A stretch of DNA of 64,000 nt from Blochmannia endosymbiont of Camponotus (Colobopsis) obliquus. GTDB taxonomy: Bacteria > Pseudomonadota > Gammaproteobacteria > Enterobacterales > Enterobacteriaceae. Location of the stretch: contig NZ_CP010049.1 in the NCBI RefSeq assembly GCF_000973545.1, positions 186,001-250,000 on the forward strand, written 5' to 3'. A program made the translations under genes and the position numbers. Shown here one piece after another: positions 24,851 through 34,665 of this stretch (its first letter is position 1; each line of letters opens with the position of its first letter). A model generated the notes under the pieces. That model was not told the origin of the DNA and made no database searches. It saw nothing but the letters and a program-made list of their open reading frames with translations.

Positions 24851-26293
24851 ATGAATATTACAAAACAACAAATTAAACAACAAGGCGGTATTAGGGCATA
24901 TTTATATGCTCAACAATATAATAAATTATTGCGTTTTTTAACTTGTGGCAGCGTAGATGATGGTAAAAGTACTTTAATTGGTCGTTTATTACATGATACA
25001 AATCAAATTTGTGATGATCAATTGTTAAAATTATATAATGATAGTAAACGTTTAGGTTATTGTGATGATACTAAATTAGATTTAGCTTTATTGTTAGATG
25101 GTTTACAGGATGAACAAGCACAGGGAATTACTATTGATGTTGCATATCGTTATTTTTTTACTTCAAAACGTAAGTTTATTATTGCTGATACTCCAGGTCA
25201 TGAACAATATACTCGTAATATGGTTACTGGTGCTTCTACAAGTGATGCAGCTATTTTATTAATTGATGTTCGTAAAGGATTACGAGAACAAACGAAAAGA
25301 CATAGTTTTATAAGTATTTTATTGGGTATAAGTTATCTTGTAGTAGTAGTGAATAAAATGGATTTAGTTAATTATAATCATGATCTTTTTGAAAAGATTA
25401 AGCAAGATTATCTTATTTTTGTTAATCAATTATCAGTTAATATTAATATTGTGTTTATACCACTATCTGCTTTGAATGGAGATAATGTTATTAAAAAATC
25501 AAGCAATATGTCTTGGTATCATGGATCAACATTATTGGATATTTTAGAAAATATTGATTTAACTAATTGTCCAGGTAAACAAAAATCTTATGCATTACGT
25601 TTTCCAGTGCAATATATTATTCGTCGATCTGATTTAGACTTTCGTGGTTATAGTGGTTCAATAGCTTCTGGTAAGATATGTGTTGGTCAATTAATAAAAA
25701 TTTTACCATCTAAAATAATTTCAAAAGTTGATCGTATTATTACTGTTAATGGGGATTGTAAAGAAGCATGGGCAGGTGAAGCAATTACTTTGACATTAGC
25801 AGATAATGTTGATCTTTCTCGTGGGGATCTAGTGATAGATAAAAATGAAATATTACATGCTGTGTCTTGTGTTATAGTAGATGTAGTTTGGATGTCCGAA
25901 CAAGCATTAGTGGTGGGGCAAGTTTTTGATATAAAAGTCGCCAACAAAATCAGCTATGCTTTTGTTAAAAATATTCAATATCAAATAAATATTGTTACGT
26001 TAGATCGTCACGTTGTTGATAGTTTACCATTAAATGGTATTGGATCGGTAGAGTTATGCTTTGATGAACCTTTGTTTTTAGATATGTATTCCGATAATAA
26101 AATAACTGGTGGTATTATTTTTATTGATAGGTTGAGCAATGTCACAGTTGGGATTGGTATGGTACGTAAATTATTAATTAAGGATTGTGACAAGCAAAGT
26201 AATATTTATACTGATTTTGAGTTGGCTTTAAATTCATTAGTTTGTCATTATTATCCTCATTGGGGTGCACGTAATTTGTCAGAGGATACATAA
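24851..26293 (+). CDS. cysN: Sulfate adenylyltransferase subunit 1 (GTPase)
   Basis: EF-Tu-like GTPase that drives APS formation by CysD. The protein is 480 residues (E. coli 475). G motifs are intact: G1 [10 protein letters not shown]3 [12 protein letters not shown] and G4 NKMDL. The following beta-barrel domains resemble E. coli. It starts 13 nt after cysD and ends 4 nt before cysC. Confidence 0.97.
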   Translation: MNITKQQIKQQGGIRAYLYAQQYNKLLRFLTCGSVDDGKSTLIGRLLHDTNQICDDQLLKLYNDSKRLGYCDDTKLDLALLLDGLQDEQAQGITIDVAYRYFFTSKRKFIIADTPGHEQYTRNMVTGASTSDAAILLIDVRKGLREQTKRHSFISILLGISYLVVVVNKMDLVNYNHDLFEKIKQDYLIFVNQLSVNINIVFIPLSALNGDNVIKKSSNMSWYHGSTLLDILENIDLTNCPGKQKSYALRFPVQYIIRRSDLDFRGYSGSIASGKICVGQLIKILPSKIISKVDRIITVNGDCKEAWAGEAITLTLADNVDLSRGDLVIDKNEILHAVSCVIVDVVWMSEQALVVGQVFDIKVANKISYAFVKNIQYQINIVTLDRHVVDSLPLNGIGSVELCFDEPLFLDMYSDNKITGGIIFIDRLSNVTVGIGMVRKLLIKDCDKQSNIYTDFELALNSLVCHYYPHWGARNLSEDT

Positions 26294-26297
26294 ATTT

Positions 26298-26918
26298 ATG
26301 ATTAATAGTTCTAATAATTTTGCTTTACATAATCAAAATATTTCTTGGTATTTTCATAGAATTCAACGGCAAGATCGTGAACGATTACATAAACATCGTA
26401 GTATGTTATTTTGGTTTACTGGTTTGTCAGGATCTGGTAAATCTACTCTGGCTAGTGCATTAGAGAAAGAGTTATATCATCGTTCTATTAGCACTTATTT
26501 GTTGGATGGTGATAATTTACGATATGGTCTCTGTCGTGATTTAAATTTTACTGATAATGATAGATGTGAAAACATGCGGAGAGTAGGAGAAGTTGCGAAA
26601 TTAATGTTTGATGCTGGTTTGGTAGTCTTATCAACTCTTATTTCTCCTTATCGTTCTGAACGGCAATCTATAAGAAATAAATTTCCTACAGGTTCTTTTG
26701 TTGAAATATTTGTTGATACACCATTAAATATTTGTGAAAAACGAGATCCTAAAGGTTTATATAAGAAATCCAGAGCTGGTAGTATAGAAAATTTTACCGG
26801 CATTGATGGAGTATATGAAGAACCACATGAACCAGAAATTCATCTTGATGGTCAAGAATTGTTAATAGATCTTATAAGGATTTTGTTGGAAAAGATTGAT
26901 GTTTGTTTGTTGTGTTAA
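26298..26918 (+). CDS. cysC: Adenylylsulfate kinase
   Basis: Phosphorylates APS to PAPS, the substrate of CysH. The protein is 206 residues (E. coli 201). P-loop GLSGSGKST at about 42-50, then YLLDGDNLR, the active-site serine segment [12 protein letters not shown] and [20 protein letters not shown]. The frame is open back to a GTG within cysN, but the ATG at 26298, just after the cysN stop, fits the family N-terminus. Last gene of cysGDNC. Confidence 0.97.
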   Translation: MINSSNNFALHNQNISWYFHRIQRQDRERLHKHRSMLFWFTGLSGSGKSTLASALEKELYHRSISTYLLDGDNLRYGLCRDLNFTDNDRCENMRRVGEVAKLMFDAGLVVLSTLISPYRSERQSIRNKFPTGSFVEIFVDTPLNICEKRDPKGLYKKSRAGSIENFTGIDGVYEEPHEPEIHLDGQELLIDLIRILLEKIDVCLLC

Positions 26919-26961
26919 AAATAAAATATTATTTTAATTACATAATATGTTTTATGTATTA

Positions 26962-27001
26962 CATCTAAAAGTAGATTATTAAATTATTAAATTTTTAGAT
27001 G
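26962..27001. repeat. Inverted repeat between cysC and ftsB
   Basis: CATCTAAAA (26962-26970) is the exact reverse complement of 26993-27001, separated by 22 nt. It may be a weak transcription stop for the cys operon, but there is no U-tract after it. Confidence 0.4.
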
Positions 27002-27029
27002 ATATTGGGCTTGATTTTAAAGGTTTGAT

Positions 27030-27311
27030 ATGATAAAACTCGAGTTTTGCTTATTTATATTAATAATGTGGCTGCAATGTTTGTTTTGGTTTGGTAAAAA
27101 TGGTATGCGAGAATTGCAATCAGTTAACAGTTCTATTAGAAATCAAGAGTATGCTGCTAGTCATATTATTAGCATGAAAATACGTAATGATAAATTGTTT
27201 GCTGAAATTAATGATTTGTACAATGGATATGAAGCCATTGAAGAACGTGCCCGTACCAATTTGTGTATGATTAAAAAAGGTGAAATGTATTATCGTTTAG
27301 TGTCAAATTAA
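27030..27311 (+). CDS. ftsB: Cell division protein FtsB
   Basis: Small single-pass inner-membrane protein of the divisome, acting with FtsL and FtsQ. Seen: N-terminal membrane segment (about 4-21) ending in the family's WFGKNG, then a coiled-coil region with RNDKLFAEINDL and the EERARTNL...GEMYYRLV tail. The 93 residues compare with 103 in E. coli; only the disordered C-terminus is shorter. It sits before ispD-ispF as in E. coli. Confidence 0.95.
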   Translation: MIKLEFCLFILIMWLQCLFWFGKNGMRELQSVNSSIRNQEYAASHIISMKIRNDKLFAEINDLYNGYEAIEERARTNLCMIKKGEMYYRLVSN

Positions 27312-27363
27312 TTATAAGAAAGTTAATAATAAAGATTAAATTTTAAATTAGTGGAATGTTTTT

Positions 27364-28065
27364 TTGAAAAAAGATTTTCCTGATGTTGTTGCTGTGTTAC
27401 CAGCAGCTGGTGTGGGTAGTCGTATGAAACATCATCTACCTAAACAGTATTATATTATTAATGATAAAACTTTATTAGAGCACGCTGTTGATGCGTTAAT
27501 GTATCAACCATGTATTAAACAAATAATAGTTGTTATTAATTGTTGTGATCATTGGTTCCATAAATTACCAATCGCAAATGATTCTAGAATTAGTGTAGTA
27601 GTTGGAGGCAAGACACGTGCTGATTCAGTAATGATTGCTCTTGAACATATTCATCAAAGTGAATGGGTTATAATACATGATGCAGTACGTCCTTGTTTAC
27701 ATCAGGATGATCTTCTGCGTTTACTTGAAGTAACTATTTTTTCACATATCGGAGGTATTTTAGCTATACCAGTATCAGACACTATAAAACGAGCGTATAC
27801 TTATAGTGATATTATACATTATACGATAGAACGTAAAGATTTGTGGCGTGCTTTAACCCCACAATTATTTAATTGTAATCTTTTAAAAAAATCACTTGCT
27901 CAACTTTTAGAACGTGGTTGTATTATTTCTGATGAAGCGGCAGCATTAGAAATGTGTGGATATCATCCGCAATTAATTATTGGCAGGTCAGATAATATTA
28001 AGGTAACTTATCCGGAAGATTTAATATTAGCGGATGTTTATTTATCTAAAATTTATGCTAAATAG
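27364..28065 (+). CDS. ispD: 2-C-methyl-D-erythritol 4-phosphate cytidylyltransferase
   Basis: Third step of the MEP isoprenoid pathway: couples CTP (made by PyrG) to methylerythritol phosphate. The nucleotide-binding signature [17 protein letters not shown] and the [12 protein letters not shown] segment are clear. Length is 233 residues (E. coli 236). The start is TTG at 27364, with GGA about 8 nt upstream and no in-frame ATG before the P-loop-like motif. Followed closely by ispF. Confidence 0.96.
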   Translation: MKKDFPDVVAVLPAAGVGSRMKHHLPKQYYIINDKTLLEHAVDALMYQPCIKQIIVVINCCDHWFHKLPIANDSRISVVVGGKTRADSVMIALEHIHQSEWVIIHDAVRPCLHQDDLLRLLEVTIFSHIGGILAIPVSDTIKRAYTYSDIIHYTIERKDLWRALTPQLFNCNLLKKSLAQLLERGCIISDEAAALEMCGYHPQLIIGRSDNIKVTYPEDLILADVYLSKIYAK

Positions 28066-28078
28066 GGTATTTAAAAAA

Positions 28079-28546
28079 ATGAGAATTGGTCATGGTTTTG
28101 ACGTACATAAGTTTGGAGGGGGTAAACCATTGGTAATTGGTGGAGTTGTTATTCCTTTTTCACAAGGATTATTAGCTTATTCTGATGGAGATGTTTTGTT
28201 ACATGCTGTTATTAATTCTTTTTTGGGTGCTGCAGCATGTGGTGATATTGGTATGATATTTCCTAATACTGATGAGAAATTTAAGGGTGCAAGCAGTCGT
28301 GATTTATTACGTATTGTATGGAAAAAAATCCTTAATAAAGGCTATCAGCTAAGTAATTTAGATATTACTGTTATTATTCAAATGCCACAATTATCGTCTT
28401 ATATTTTTCAGATACGTAAAAATATTGTAGAGGATTTAAATTGTCAAATAGATATGATTAGTGTTAAGTCTGTGACGACTGAAAAATTAGGATTTATTGG
28501 GAGAAATGAAGGTATTGCATGTGAATCTTTAGTGTTGTTAATTTAA
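28079..28546 (+). CDS. ispF: 2-C-methyl-D-erythritol 2,4-cyclodiphosphate synthase
   Basis: Fifth step of the MEP pathway. The N-terminus [14 protein letters not shown] supplies the metal ligands Asp8 and His10, and SDGDVLLHA the third (His42). [17 protein letters not shown] closes the active site. The protein is 155 residues (E. coli 159). The frame is open into ispD, but the ATG at 28079 matches the family start. It lies 13 nt after the ispD stop. Confidence 0.96.
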   Translation: MRIGHGFDVHKFGGGKPLVIGGVVIPFSQGLLAYSDGDVLLHAVINSFLGAAACGDIGMIFPNTDEKFKGASSRDLLRIVWKKILNKGYQLSNLDITVIIQMPQLSSYIFQIRKNIVEDLNCQIDMISVKSVTTEKLGFIGRNEGIACESLVLLI

Positions 28547-29100
28547 AAATTTTATATAGTTTGTCAATTAATAATAAGATATTATACAATGGGATTGTGG
28601 ATGAATTTTGTTTTTTATTGATAAATTAGTATATTGATTGGCTAATTTTATCAATATTTTGAATAGTGTTATGTATTATGTTTTAGTTATATATAATACT
28701 ATTAAGATATTATTTAATGCAGTTATTTATTTATAATGTTTTCTCGGTAGTATATTATATTACATTGTTATTAAAGAATTAGATTAGTTTGATTATGATG
28801 CAGATATCTTCAATAAATTTATGTTATTGTTAGATGATGTTTTGTTGTTATTAAATAAATTAATCACTATAGTTGAATGCAATAGTTGTTACGTTTATTA
28901 TGTTGATATATACAAGTATTGAGATAGTGAGTTAAGGCATCATTTTATAGTTATTATATTGCAAATAAAATAGATAATGTTAAGTGGTGATATTTTGATA
29001 TTAATTGAGTAATTTATATATATCATTATTATTTAACGCTAGTCACTGAATTGATATTATAAGTTTAAATGTTGTTAATAAGGGTGTTATATAAAACATT
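28547..29100. other. Intergenic, no gene seen
   Basis: 554 nt between ispF and nlpD, where E. coli has truD, surE and pcm. I find no translated or RNA remnant of these. Confidence 0.6.
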
Positions 29101-30063
29101 TTGTATAAATTATTATATTATATTATATCATGTATTTGTTTAAATTATTGTTCTTATTCTTATACAAAATTATTTGTGATTAAAGTTGACAATGATATAA
29201 CACATCCATTTTACATTTTGTGTGTAGATTATTTAAAATACAAGCATAATTATAAAAAAGTATTTAATGAGGTTTATCATCATTATTATAAAATTCAAAA
29301 TGATGATACTTTGTTTTATATTTCTTGGATAACTAAGAATGATTATCTATTTGTAGTAAAAAAAAATAATACTCAAGAATTTAATACATTGAAACTTGGA
29401 AATATGTTATATGTTAATAGTACTAACTTAAAATTAATTAATTCTTTATCATGTGTTTATCGTGTTGTTCATAATTTTATTTATTTAAATGAATGGGGTA
29501 GGTGTTTTTATTCTTGTTTTGGAAAAATAATCATTAAAATTAAAAGTTATTTTATTTTTAGTAGAAGTAATAATGATGCTGGCATTATATATCCTGTATT
29601 TAAAGAAATTAAATCTATCAATGTAGGTGATTATTATTTAGTGTCTTATAATATAGAACAAAACAATATTACTCATTTGATGTTATCTACTGCTACCGTG
29701 AGCAGTTGGCAATGGCCTACAGATGGTAAGATCGTTGATTATTTTTCTTCTATTGAAGGAGGTAATAAGGGAATAGATATTTCAGGATCATTAGGTCAAC
29801 CTGTACTAGCTGCTGCCAATGGTAAAGTAGTATATGCTGGTAATGCGTTACGGGGATATGGAAATTTAATTATTATTCAGCATAATAATGATTATTTAAG
29901 TGCTTATGCTCATAATGAGTTAATATTAGTTAATGAACATCAAAAGGTTAAGGCAGGACAGAAGATAGCAACTATGGGTCATACGGAAACAAATTTTGTC
30001 AAGTTACATTTTGAAATTAGATATAAAGGTAAATCTGTTAATCCGTTATTTTATCTTCCATAA
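29101..30063 (+). CDS. nlpD: Amidase activator NlpD, LysM plus LytM (M23-like) protein
   Basis: Envelope protein that in E. coli activates the amidase AmiC at septation. A LysM-like segment (about residues 66-105: YKIQNDDTLFYISW) is followed by a divergent linker and a strongly conserved LytM domain (about 205-320: WQWPTDGKI, GGNKGIDISG, YAGNALRGYGNLIII, LHFEIRYKGKSVNPL). As in E. coli NlpD, the zinc-binding His-x3-Asp is absent (GNKGIDI), so it is a regulator rather than a peptidase. The start is TTG and an in-frame stop lies three codons upstream. The N-terminus is hydrophobic with a poor lipobox (LNYC). 320 residues. Confidence 0.92.
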   Translation: MYKLLYYIISCICLNYCSYSYTKLFVIKVDNDITHPFYILCVDYLKYKHNYKKVFNEVYHHYYKIQNDDTLFYISWITKNDYLFVVKKNNTQEFNTLKLGNMLYVNSTNLKLINSLSCVYRVVHNFIYLNEWGRCFYSCFGKIIIKIKSYFIFSRSNNDAGIIYPVFKEIKSINVGDYYLVSYNIEQNNITHLMLSTATVSSWQWPTDGKIVDYFSSIEGGNKGIDISGSLGQPVLAAANGKVVYAGNALRGYGNLIIIQHNNDYLSAYAHNELILVNEHQKVKAGQKIATMGHTETNFVKLHFEIRYKGKSVNPLFYLP

Positions 30064-30800
30064 GGTGAATGTTTTTAGGTTATTTAGTGTTATTGGTGTA
30101 ATTAACATGTGGTATATATATGAAGTTAATTGAGTGTGTATCAAAAAATTGTATTTATTGTGGATAAGTAATGTTATGTATTTAATGATTTTTATAAATA
30201 TTGTGTTAATTTATTAAAAATTTTATTTAGAATTAATGTAATAAATTTTAGAAAGTAGTTAATAATAACTAATATGTTTTGTGATTTGAATTACATAATA
30301 TTTATTTTAATCACTGGGTATGTAACTAATAAAAATGTATATGTATTTTAGTTTAAATATTGTATATTTTAGTATTTAATATGCAACTAGCAAAATGATT
30401 AATTATTTTTAAGTTATTCAAAGCTTATTGTTTAATTATTGTTAGTGAATTATTGATATAATAACTAATGTCGTGTAATTTTTAATTAATTATTAGTATG
30501 ATATTATCATTCAATTCAATTACATATATAGTTAATATTGTTAATATTTTTATTAATATTTGGTTTTTATCTTTCTAAGTAGTAATGTGTTTTTATTGAA
30601 AAATTTATTTGAATAATGATTATTGATTTATTAAAGTTATATTTATATTTTTTTTAATTTTTATTTTGTTTTTATTAATGTTATTTTTAGAATATTATAT
30701 AATGCTGGACTTTGGTTAAATTAATAAAATATAAATTAAAGATGTAATGTATGTATATTGTGTAAAGTAATTATTTGTTTTGTTATTATTGAGCATAATG
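30064..30800. other. Intergenic, no gene seen; rpoS-to-recA region lost
   Basis: About 740 nt between nlpD and alaS. In E. coli this interval holds rpoS, mutS, recA, recX and many other genes. Nothing translatable or RNA-like is seen here. Confidence 0.6.
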
Positions 30801-33434
30801 ATGAGTAAAAGTACTGTTGAGATACGTCAAGCATTTCTTGATTTTTTTTGTACAAAAGGACATTATGTGTTTCCTAGTAGTTCATTAATACCTGATAATG
30901 ATCCGTCTATTTTGTTTACTAATGCTGGTATGAATCAATTTAAGAATATGTTTTTAGGCTTAGAGCAATGTTTGCATAACCGCATTGTTACCATTCAGCG
31001 TTGTATTCGAGTTGGAGGCAAGCATAATGATTTAAATCAGGTGGGATATACACCTAGACATCATACTTTTTTTGAAATGTTGGGTAATTTTAGTTTTGGT
31101 GATTATTTTAAATATGATGCTATAAAATTTTCATGGGAATTGTTAACTAGTAAATATTGGTTTAATTTACCTAAAGATAGGTTATGGACGACGGTATATG
31201 ATTCTGACGATGAATCTTATAATATTTGGTTGCATGAAATAGGTATATCACCTCAACATATTATTCGGATAGGGGATAATAAAGGAGGTGAATTATATGA
31301 TTCTGATAATTTTTGGCAAATGGGTGATTTTGGTCTATGCGGCCCTTGTTCAGAAATTTTTTATGATCAAGGAGATCATATTTGGGGGGGGCTTCCAGGG
31401 ACTGTAGAGGCAATCGGGGATCGTTATGTTGAAATTTGGAATTTAGTATTTTTGCAATTTGATAGGCAAATAAATGGTGAATTATTGCCTTTATCTATTC
31501 CTTCGGTAGATACAGGTATGGGTTTGGAGAGAATTGCAGCTATATTACAATCTGTTGATAATAATTATCATATTGATTTATTTCGTAAGTTAATTGTTGC
31601 TATATCACAAATAGTTGGTGTTACTGATTTAAATACAGTATCTTTACGTATCATTGCAGATCATATTCGTTCATGTACTTTTTTGATTAGCGATGGTGTT
31701 GTGCCTTCAAACGAAGGTCGCGGTTATGTTTTACGACGTATTATCAGGAGAGCTATTCTCCATGGCAAAAAGTTATGTGTAAGTAATATTTTCTTTTATA
31801 AATTAGTTGAGCCTGTAATTGATATTATGGGTTTTATAATTCATGGAATATCTTTACAACAAAAAATGATCGAGGATATTTTATGTAATGAAGAAAAGAA
31901 ATTTGTTACTACACTGCAACGAGGAATGGATTTATTAAATATTACATTGTCAAAATTAACTGAAAATATTTTAGACGGTAAGACGGCATTTTATTTATAT
32001 AATACGTATGGTTTGCCGTTAGAATTTACTTTAGATATCTGTCGTGAACATGGTATAAAAGTGGACGACATCGGGTTTCATCGTGCTATGTTGATAGCAC
32101 AACAGAATGCGCGTAATTTTAGTAATTTTAATTACAGTCATATTGCCTTTATTAATAAGTTTACAAAGTTTGTTGGTTATGATCAATTTGAACATAATAG
32201 TAAAGTTATTGCTTTATTTAAGAATAATCACTCAGTAAAAATGATTGGCGTGAATGATGAAGCGTGTGTAGTACTTGATATAACTCCTTTTTATAGTACA
32301 GGTGGTGGGCAAGTTGGAGATTGTGGTGAATTAAACGCTTTATTAGGTATTTTTAAAGTAATCGATGTACAAAGAATTGGTCAGGTTATAGTACATCAAG
32401 GCAAGATGCTATCTGGAGTATTAAATGTTGGTGATCATGTATTAGCTAAAATTGACAAATTACATCGATTGCGTGTTTCTTTAAATCATTCGGCAACACA
32501 TTTATTACATTCTGCATTAAATTATGTTTTGAATATAAATGTTCTTCAAAAGGGTTCTTTTATTAGTGAAAAATATTTACGTTTTGATTTTGCCTATGAT
32601 AAAGAGATTAATTTTAATCAAATATGTTTAATAGAAGATTTTATTAATCAGCAAATACGATGCAATCTTTCTGTTGTTACTAGGTTAATGTCGCTAGATG
32701 TTGCTCTTAGTAAGGGAGTGAAGGTTTTATCAGGTGAAAAATATAATGCTCATGAAGTACGTGTATTAAGTATAGGAAATGTTTCTTCTGAATTATGTGG
32801 AGGTACTCATGTTGATCGGACTGGTAATATTGGTTTATTCATTATAACTGCGGTTTTTGGAATAGCTTTGGGGGTACGTAGAATTGAAGCTGTTACTGGT
32901 AATATAGCGTTGTCTATTGTGCAGCAAAATAAAAGTATTCTGCAAAGAGTTTCTCATCTTTTGAAAATTGATAATAAAAATATAGTTAAGAAAGTAAGTA
33001 ATTTATTAAATTATACACAGCAACTGGAAAAAGAAGTTAAATTTTTGAAAAATCAAATTATATTTCAAAAAAGTATGTCTTTAATTAATTGTGTGCGTTA
33101 TATTAAAGATGTACAGGTATTAATTAGTCATGTAAAAAATGTTGATATAAATATGTTGCGTAACATGGTAGATAATCTTAAGGATAAATTAATATCAGGT
33201 ATCATTATTCTCGCAATTATAAATAGAAATGATAAAGTTAATTTCGTGGTAGGAGTAACTAAAGATTTAATGAATCGTATAGATGCTGTAAAAATTTTAA
33301 GTTTTTTATCGAGTAGAATGCAAGGAGGTAAAGGTGGTGGACATCCTGGTTTAGCACAAGGTGGTGGATATGATAAAGTATTTTTATCGGCGGCATTAAT
33401 TAGCGTAGATGCTTTTTTAGCCATGAGTTTGTAA
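30801..33434 (+). CDS. alaS: Alanyl-tRNA synthetase
   Basis: Charges tRNA-Ala and edits mischarged Ser/Gly. The class II catalytic core begins MSKSTVEIRQAFLDFF, with TNAGMNQFK, RHHTFFEMLGNFSFGDYF and DTGMGLERI. The editing domain zinc ligands are in NHSATHLLH and CGGTH, and the C-Ala domain has GGKGGGHPGLAQGGG. It is 877 residues (E. coli 876). The frame is open upstream from a TTG, but the ATG at 30801 matches E. coli; the ATG at 30798 is also possible. It contains a G8 tract (31384-31391) at IWGGLPG. Confidence 0.97.
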   Translation: MSKSTVEIRQAFLDFFCTKGHYVFPSSSLIPDNDPSILFTNAGMNQFKNMFLGLEQCLHNRIVTIQRCIRVGGKHNDLNQVGYTPRHHTFFEMLGNFSFGDYFKYDAIKFSWELLTSKYWFNLPKDRLWTTVYDSDDESYNIWLHEIGISPQHIIRIGDNKGGELYDSDNFWQMGDFGLCGPCSEIFYDQGDHIWGGLPGTVEAIGDRYVEIWNLVFLQFDRQINGELLPLSIPSVDTGMGLERIAAILQSVDNNYHIDLFRKLIVAISQIVGVTDLNTVSLRIIADHIRSCTFLISDGVVPSNEGRGYVLRRIIRRAILHGKKLCVSNIFFYKLVEPVIDIMGFIIHGISLQQKMIEDILCNEEKKFVTTLQRGMDLLNITLSKLTENILDGKTAFYLYNTYGLPLEFTLDICREHGIKVDDIGFHRAMLIAQQNARNFSNFNYSHIAFINKFTKFVGYDQFEHNSKVIALFKNNHSVKMIGVNDEACVVLDITPFYSTGGGQVGDCGELNALLGIFKVIDVQRIGQVIVHQGKMLSGVLNVGDHVLAKIDKLHRLRVSLNHSATHLLHSALNYVLNINVLQKGSFISEKYLRFDFAYDKEINFNQICLIEDFINQQIRCNLSVVTRLMSLDVALSKGVKVLSGEKYNAHEVRVLSIGNVSSELCGGTHVDRTGNIGLFIITAVFGIALGVRRIEAVTGNIALSIVQQNKSILQRVSHLLKIDNKNIVKKVSNLLNYTQQLEKEVKFLKNQIIFQKSMSLINCVRYIKDVQVLISHVKNVDINMLRNMVDNLKDKLISGIIILAIINRNDKVNFVVGVTKDLMNRIDAVKILSFLSSRMQGGKGGGHPGLAQGGGYDKVFLSAALISVDAFLAMSL
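31384..31391 (+). repeat. G8 homopolymer inside alaS
   Basis: Eight G residues, in frame as Trp-Gly-Gly within the conserved HIWGGLPG segment. The reading frame is intact as given. Confidence 0.9.
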
Positions 33435-33444
33435 TATAGAAGTT

Positions 33445-33473
33445 ATTAAAAATTTATTTTTTAAATTTTTAAT
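33445..33473 (+). terminator. Possible terminator hairpin after alaS
   Basis: ATTAAAAATTT (33445-33455) pairs perfectly with 33463-33473 across a 7-nt loop, 11 nt after the alaS stop. The 11-bp stem is all A/T and the tail is not U-rich, so it may instead be a 3'-end stabilising hairpin. Confidence 0.35.
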
Positions 33474-33553
33474 CATTATAAAACTTACAATGAGATGTAT
33501 GAAGTAGTATTTTTTTGAAGGGATTGTTATTTGAAATTTCAAGGAGTATGAGA

Positions 33554-33721
33554 ATGCTTATTCTGACTCGAAGAATTGGTGAAACTCTTATGATTGGTGA
33601 TAAAGTTACTGTTACTGTATTAGGTGTTAAAGGTAATCAAGTTCGTATTGGTGTTAATGCTCCAAAGGACATATCTATACATCGAGAAGAAATTTATCAG
33701 CGCATTCAAGCTGAAAAGTAA
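33554..33721 (+). CDS. csrA: Carbon storage regulator CsrA
   Basis: Small RNA-binding dimer that represses or activates translation at GGA motifs. The first 55 residues match E. coli CsrA closely ([42 protein letters not shown]). The E. coli protein has six further C-terminal residues, which are missing. AAGGAG at 33541-33546 with 7-nt spacing sets the start at 33554, although ATG 33548 is in frame. The alaS-csrA-tRNA-Ser-tRNA-Arg order is as in E. coli. Confidence 0.95.
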   Translation: MLILTRRIGETLMIGDKVTVTVLGVKGNQVRIGVNAPKDISIHREEIYQRIQAEK

Positions 33722-33932
33722 TAGTGATTTATTTTATTTTATTTTTTTAGGATTGTATTTTTTAGTAATTAATATTCAAGTAAATTTTTTGTTATATCGT
33801 AAAAGTTTGAGTGGTATTTTGCTGTTTTTTAATTTTAGCTATATTTTTAATAAATTTTTTGATTTATTTTTTTACGAAATATAATTTTATTAAATAATAG
33901 TATTATTATAATATATCGTTATTAGTAGTGTA

Positions 33933-34021
33933 GGTGAGGTGGTCGAGGGGTTAAAGGCGCTCCCCTGCTAAGGGAGTATATGGTTTAAACTGTATCGAGG
34001 GTTCGAATCCCTCCCTCACTG
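33933..34021 (+). tRNA. serV: tRNA-Ser (GCU)
   Basis: Class II tRNA with a long variable arm. The acceptor GGTGAGG pairs with CCTCACT (first pair G-U) and the discriminator is G. The anticodon GCT lies in the loop of stem CTCCC/GGGAG, and the T arm contains GGTTCGAATCC. CCA is not encoded. Position after csrA as in E. coli. Confidence 0.95.
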
Positions 34022-34049
34022 TTTGAATGGAAATTGTTATAATATATTT

Positions 34050-34123
34050 GCACCCGTAACTCAGTTGGATAGAGTACTCGGCTACGAACCGGGTTGTCGG
34101 GGGTTCAAATCCTCCCGGGTGCG
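34050..34123 (+). tRNA. argV: tRNA-Arg (ACG)
   Basis: Acceptor GCACCCG pairs with CGGGTGC, discriminator G. The anticodon ACG (A34 expected to be edited to inosine by TadA) is in the CTCGG/CCGGG stem, and the T loop is TTCAAAT. CCA is not encoded. A single copy here; E. coli has several argV-type copies at this place. Confidence 0.95.
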
Positions 34124-34665
34124 AGTATAGTTTTTAATTAGTTAGATAATTCATTTTTTTGTGTTTGTGTTTGATTGAGAAGAAAAGTATGATGGCTTAC
34201 TTTTAGTTTTATATTTTTATGTATTTAGCAGTTTGTTAACAAGTTACAGTATATTTATATTTAACTATTTATTAAATATAATGAGTTGGATATTAATTTA
34301 TATTGGCTAATGTACGTTTGTTTGTGTTTATGATAAAGATGTAAAATTTTTTATATAATAATTTGATAGTTGTATAGTGTTTTTTATGAGTACGTATTTA
34401 GTAAAATATTTTATTTTTTAATGTTGTTTTAATTGTTAATTATATATTATATAGGTAATATATACCACGGCATTAATTAAAACCTTATAAATAAGACTAT
34501 TTATATAGCGTATTCTGTTGCTGTGCTATTATGATTTTTTTTAGTTTTGGTGTATAATGTTTTGTATTTTATTTTTTATGATTGTTTATTTTATTATTGA
34601 CAAATTATTATTTGTAAAACAGGTTGTGCATGATAAGTTAATAATTTTTTTTGAGTGAAAATATT
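34124..34665. other. Intergenic, no gene seen
   Basis: About 540 nt between tRNA-Arg and ffh. There is a TTGACA at 34597-34602, but no matching -10 box at normal spacing. No RNA gene recognised. Confidence 0.55.

Noticed and set aside
29101..30063. NlpD as an inactive, decaying peptidase
   Set aside because: Missing zinc ligands are normal for NlpD, which activates an amidase and is not itself catalytic; the LytM domain is very well conserved.
33624..33884. 86-codon frame overlapping csrA
   Set aside because: Out-of-frame reading of csrA plus AT-rich spacer; no family features.
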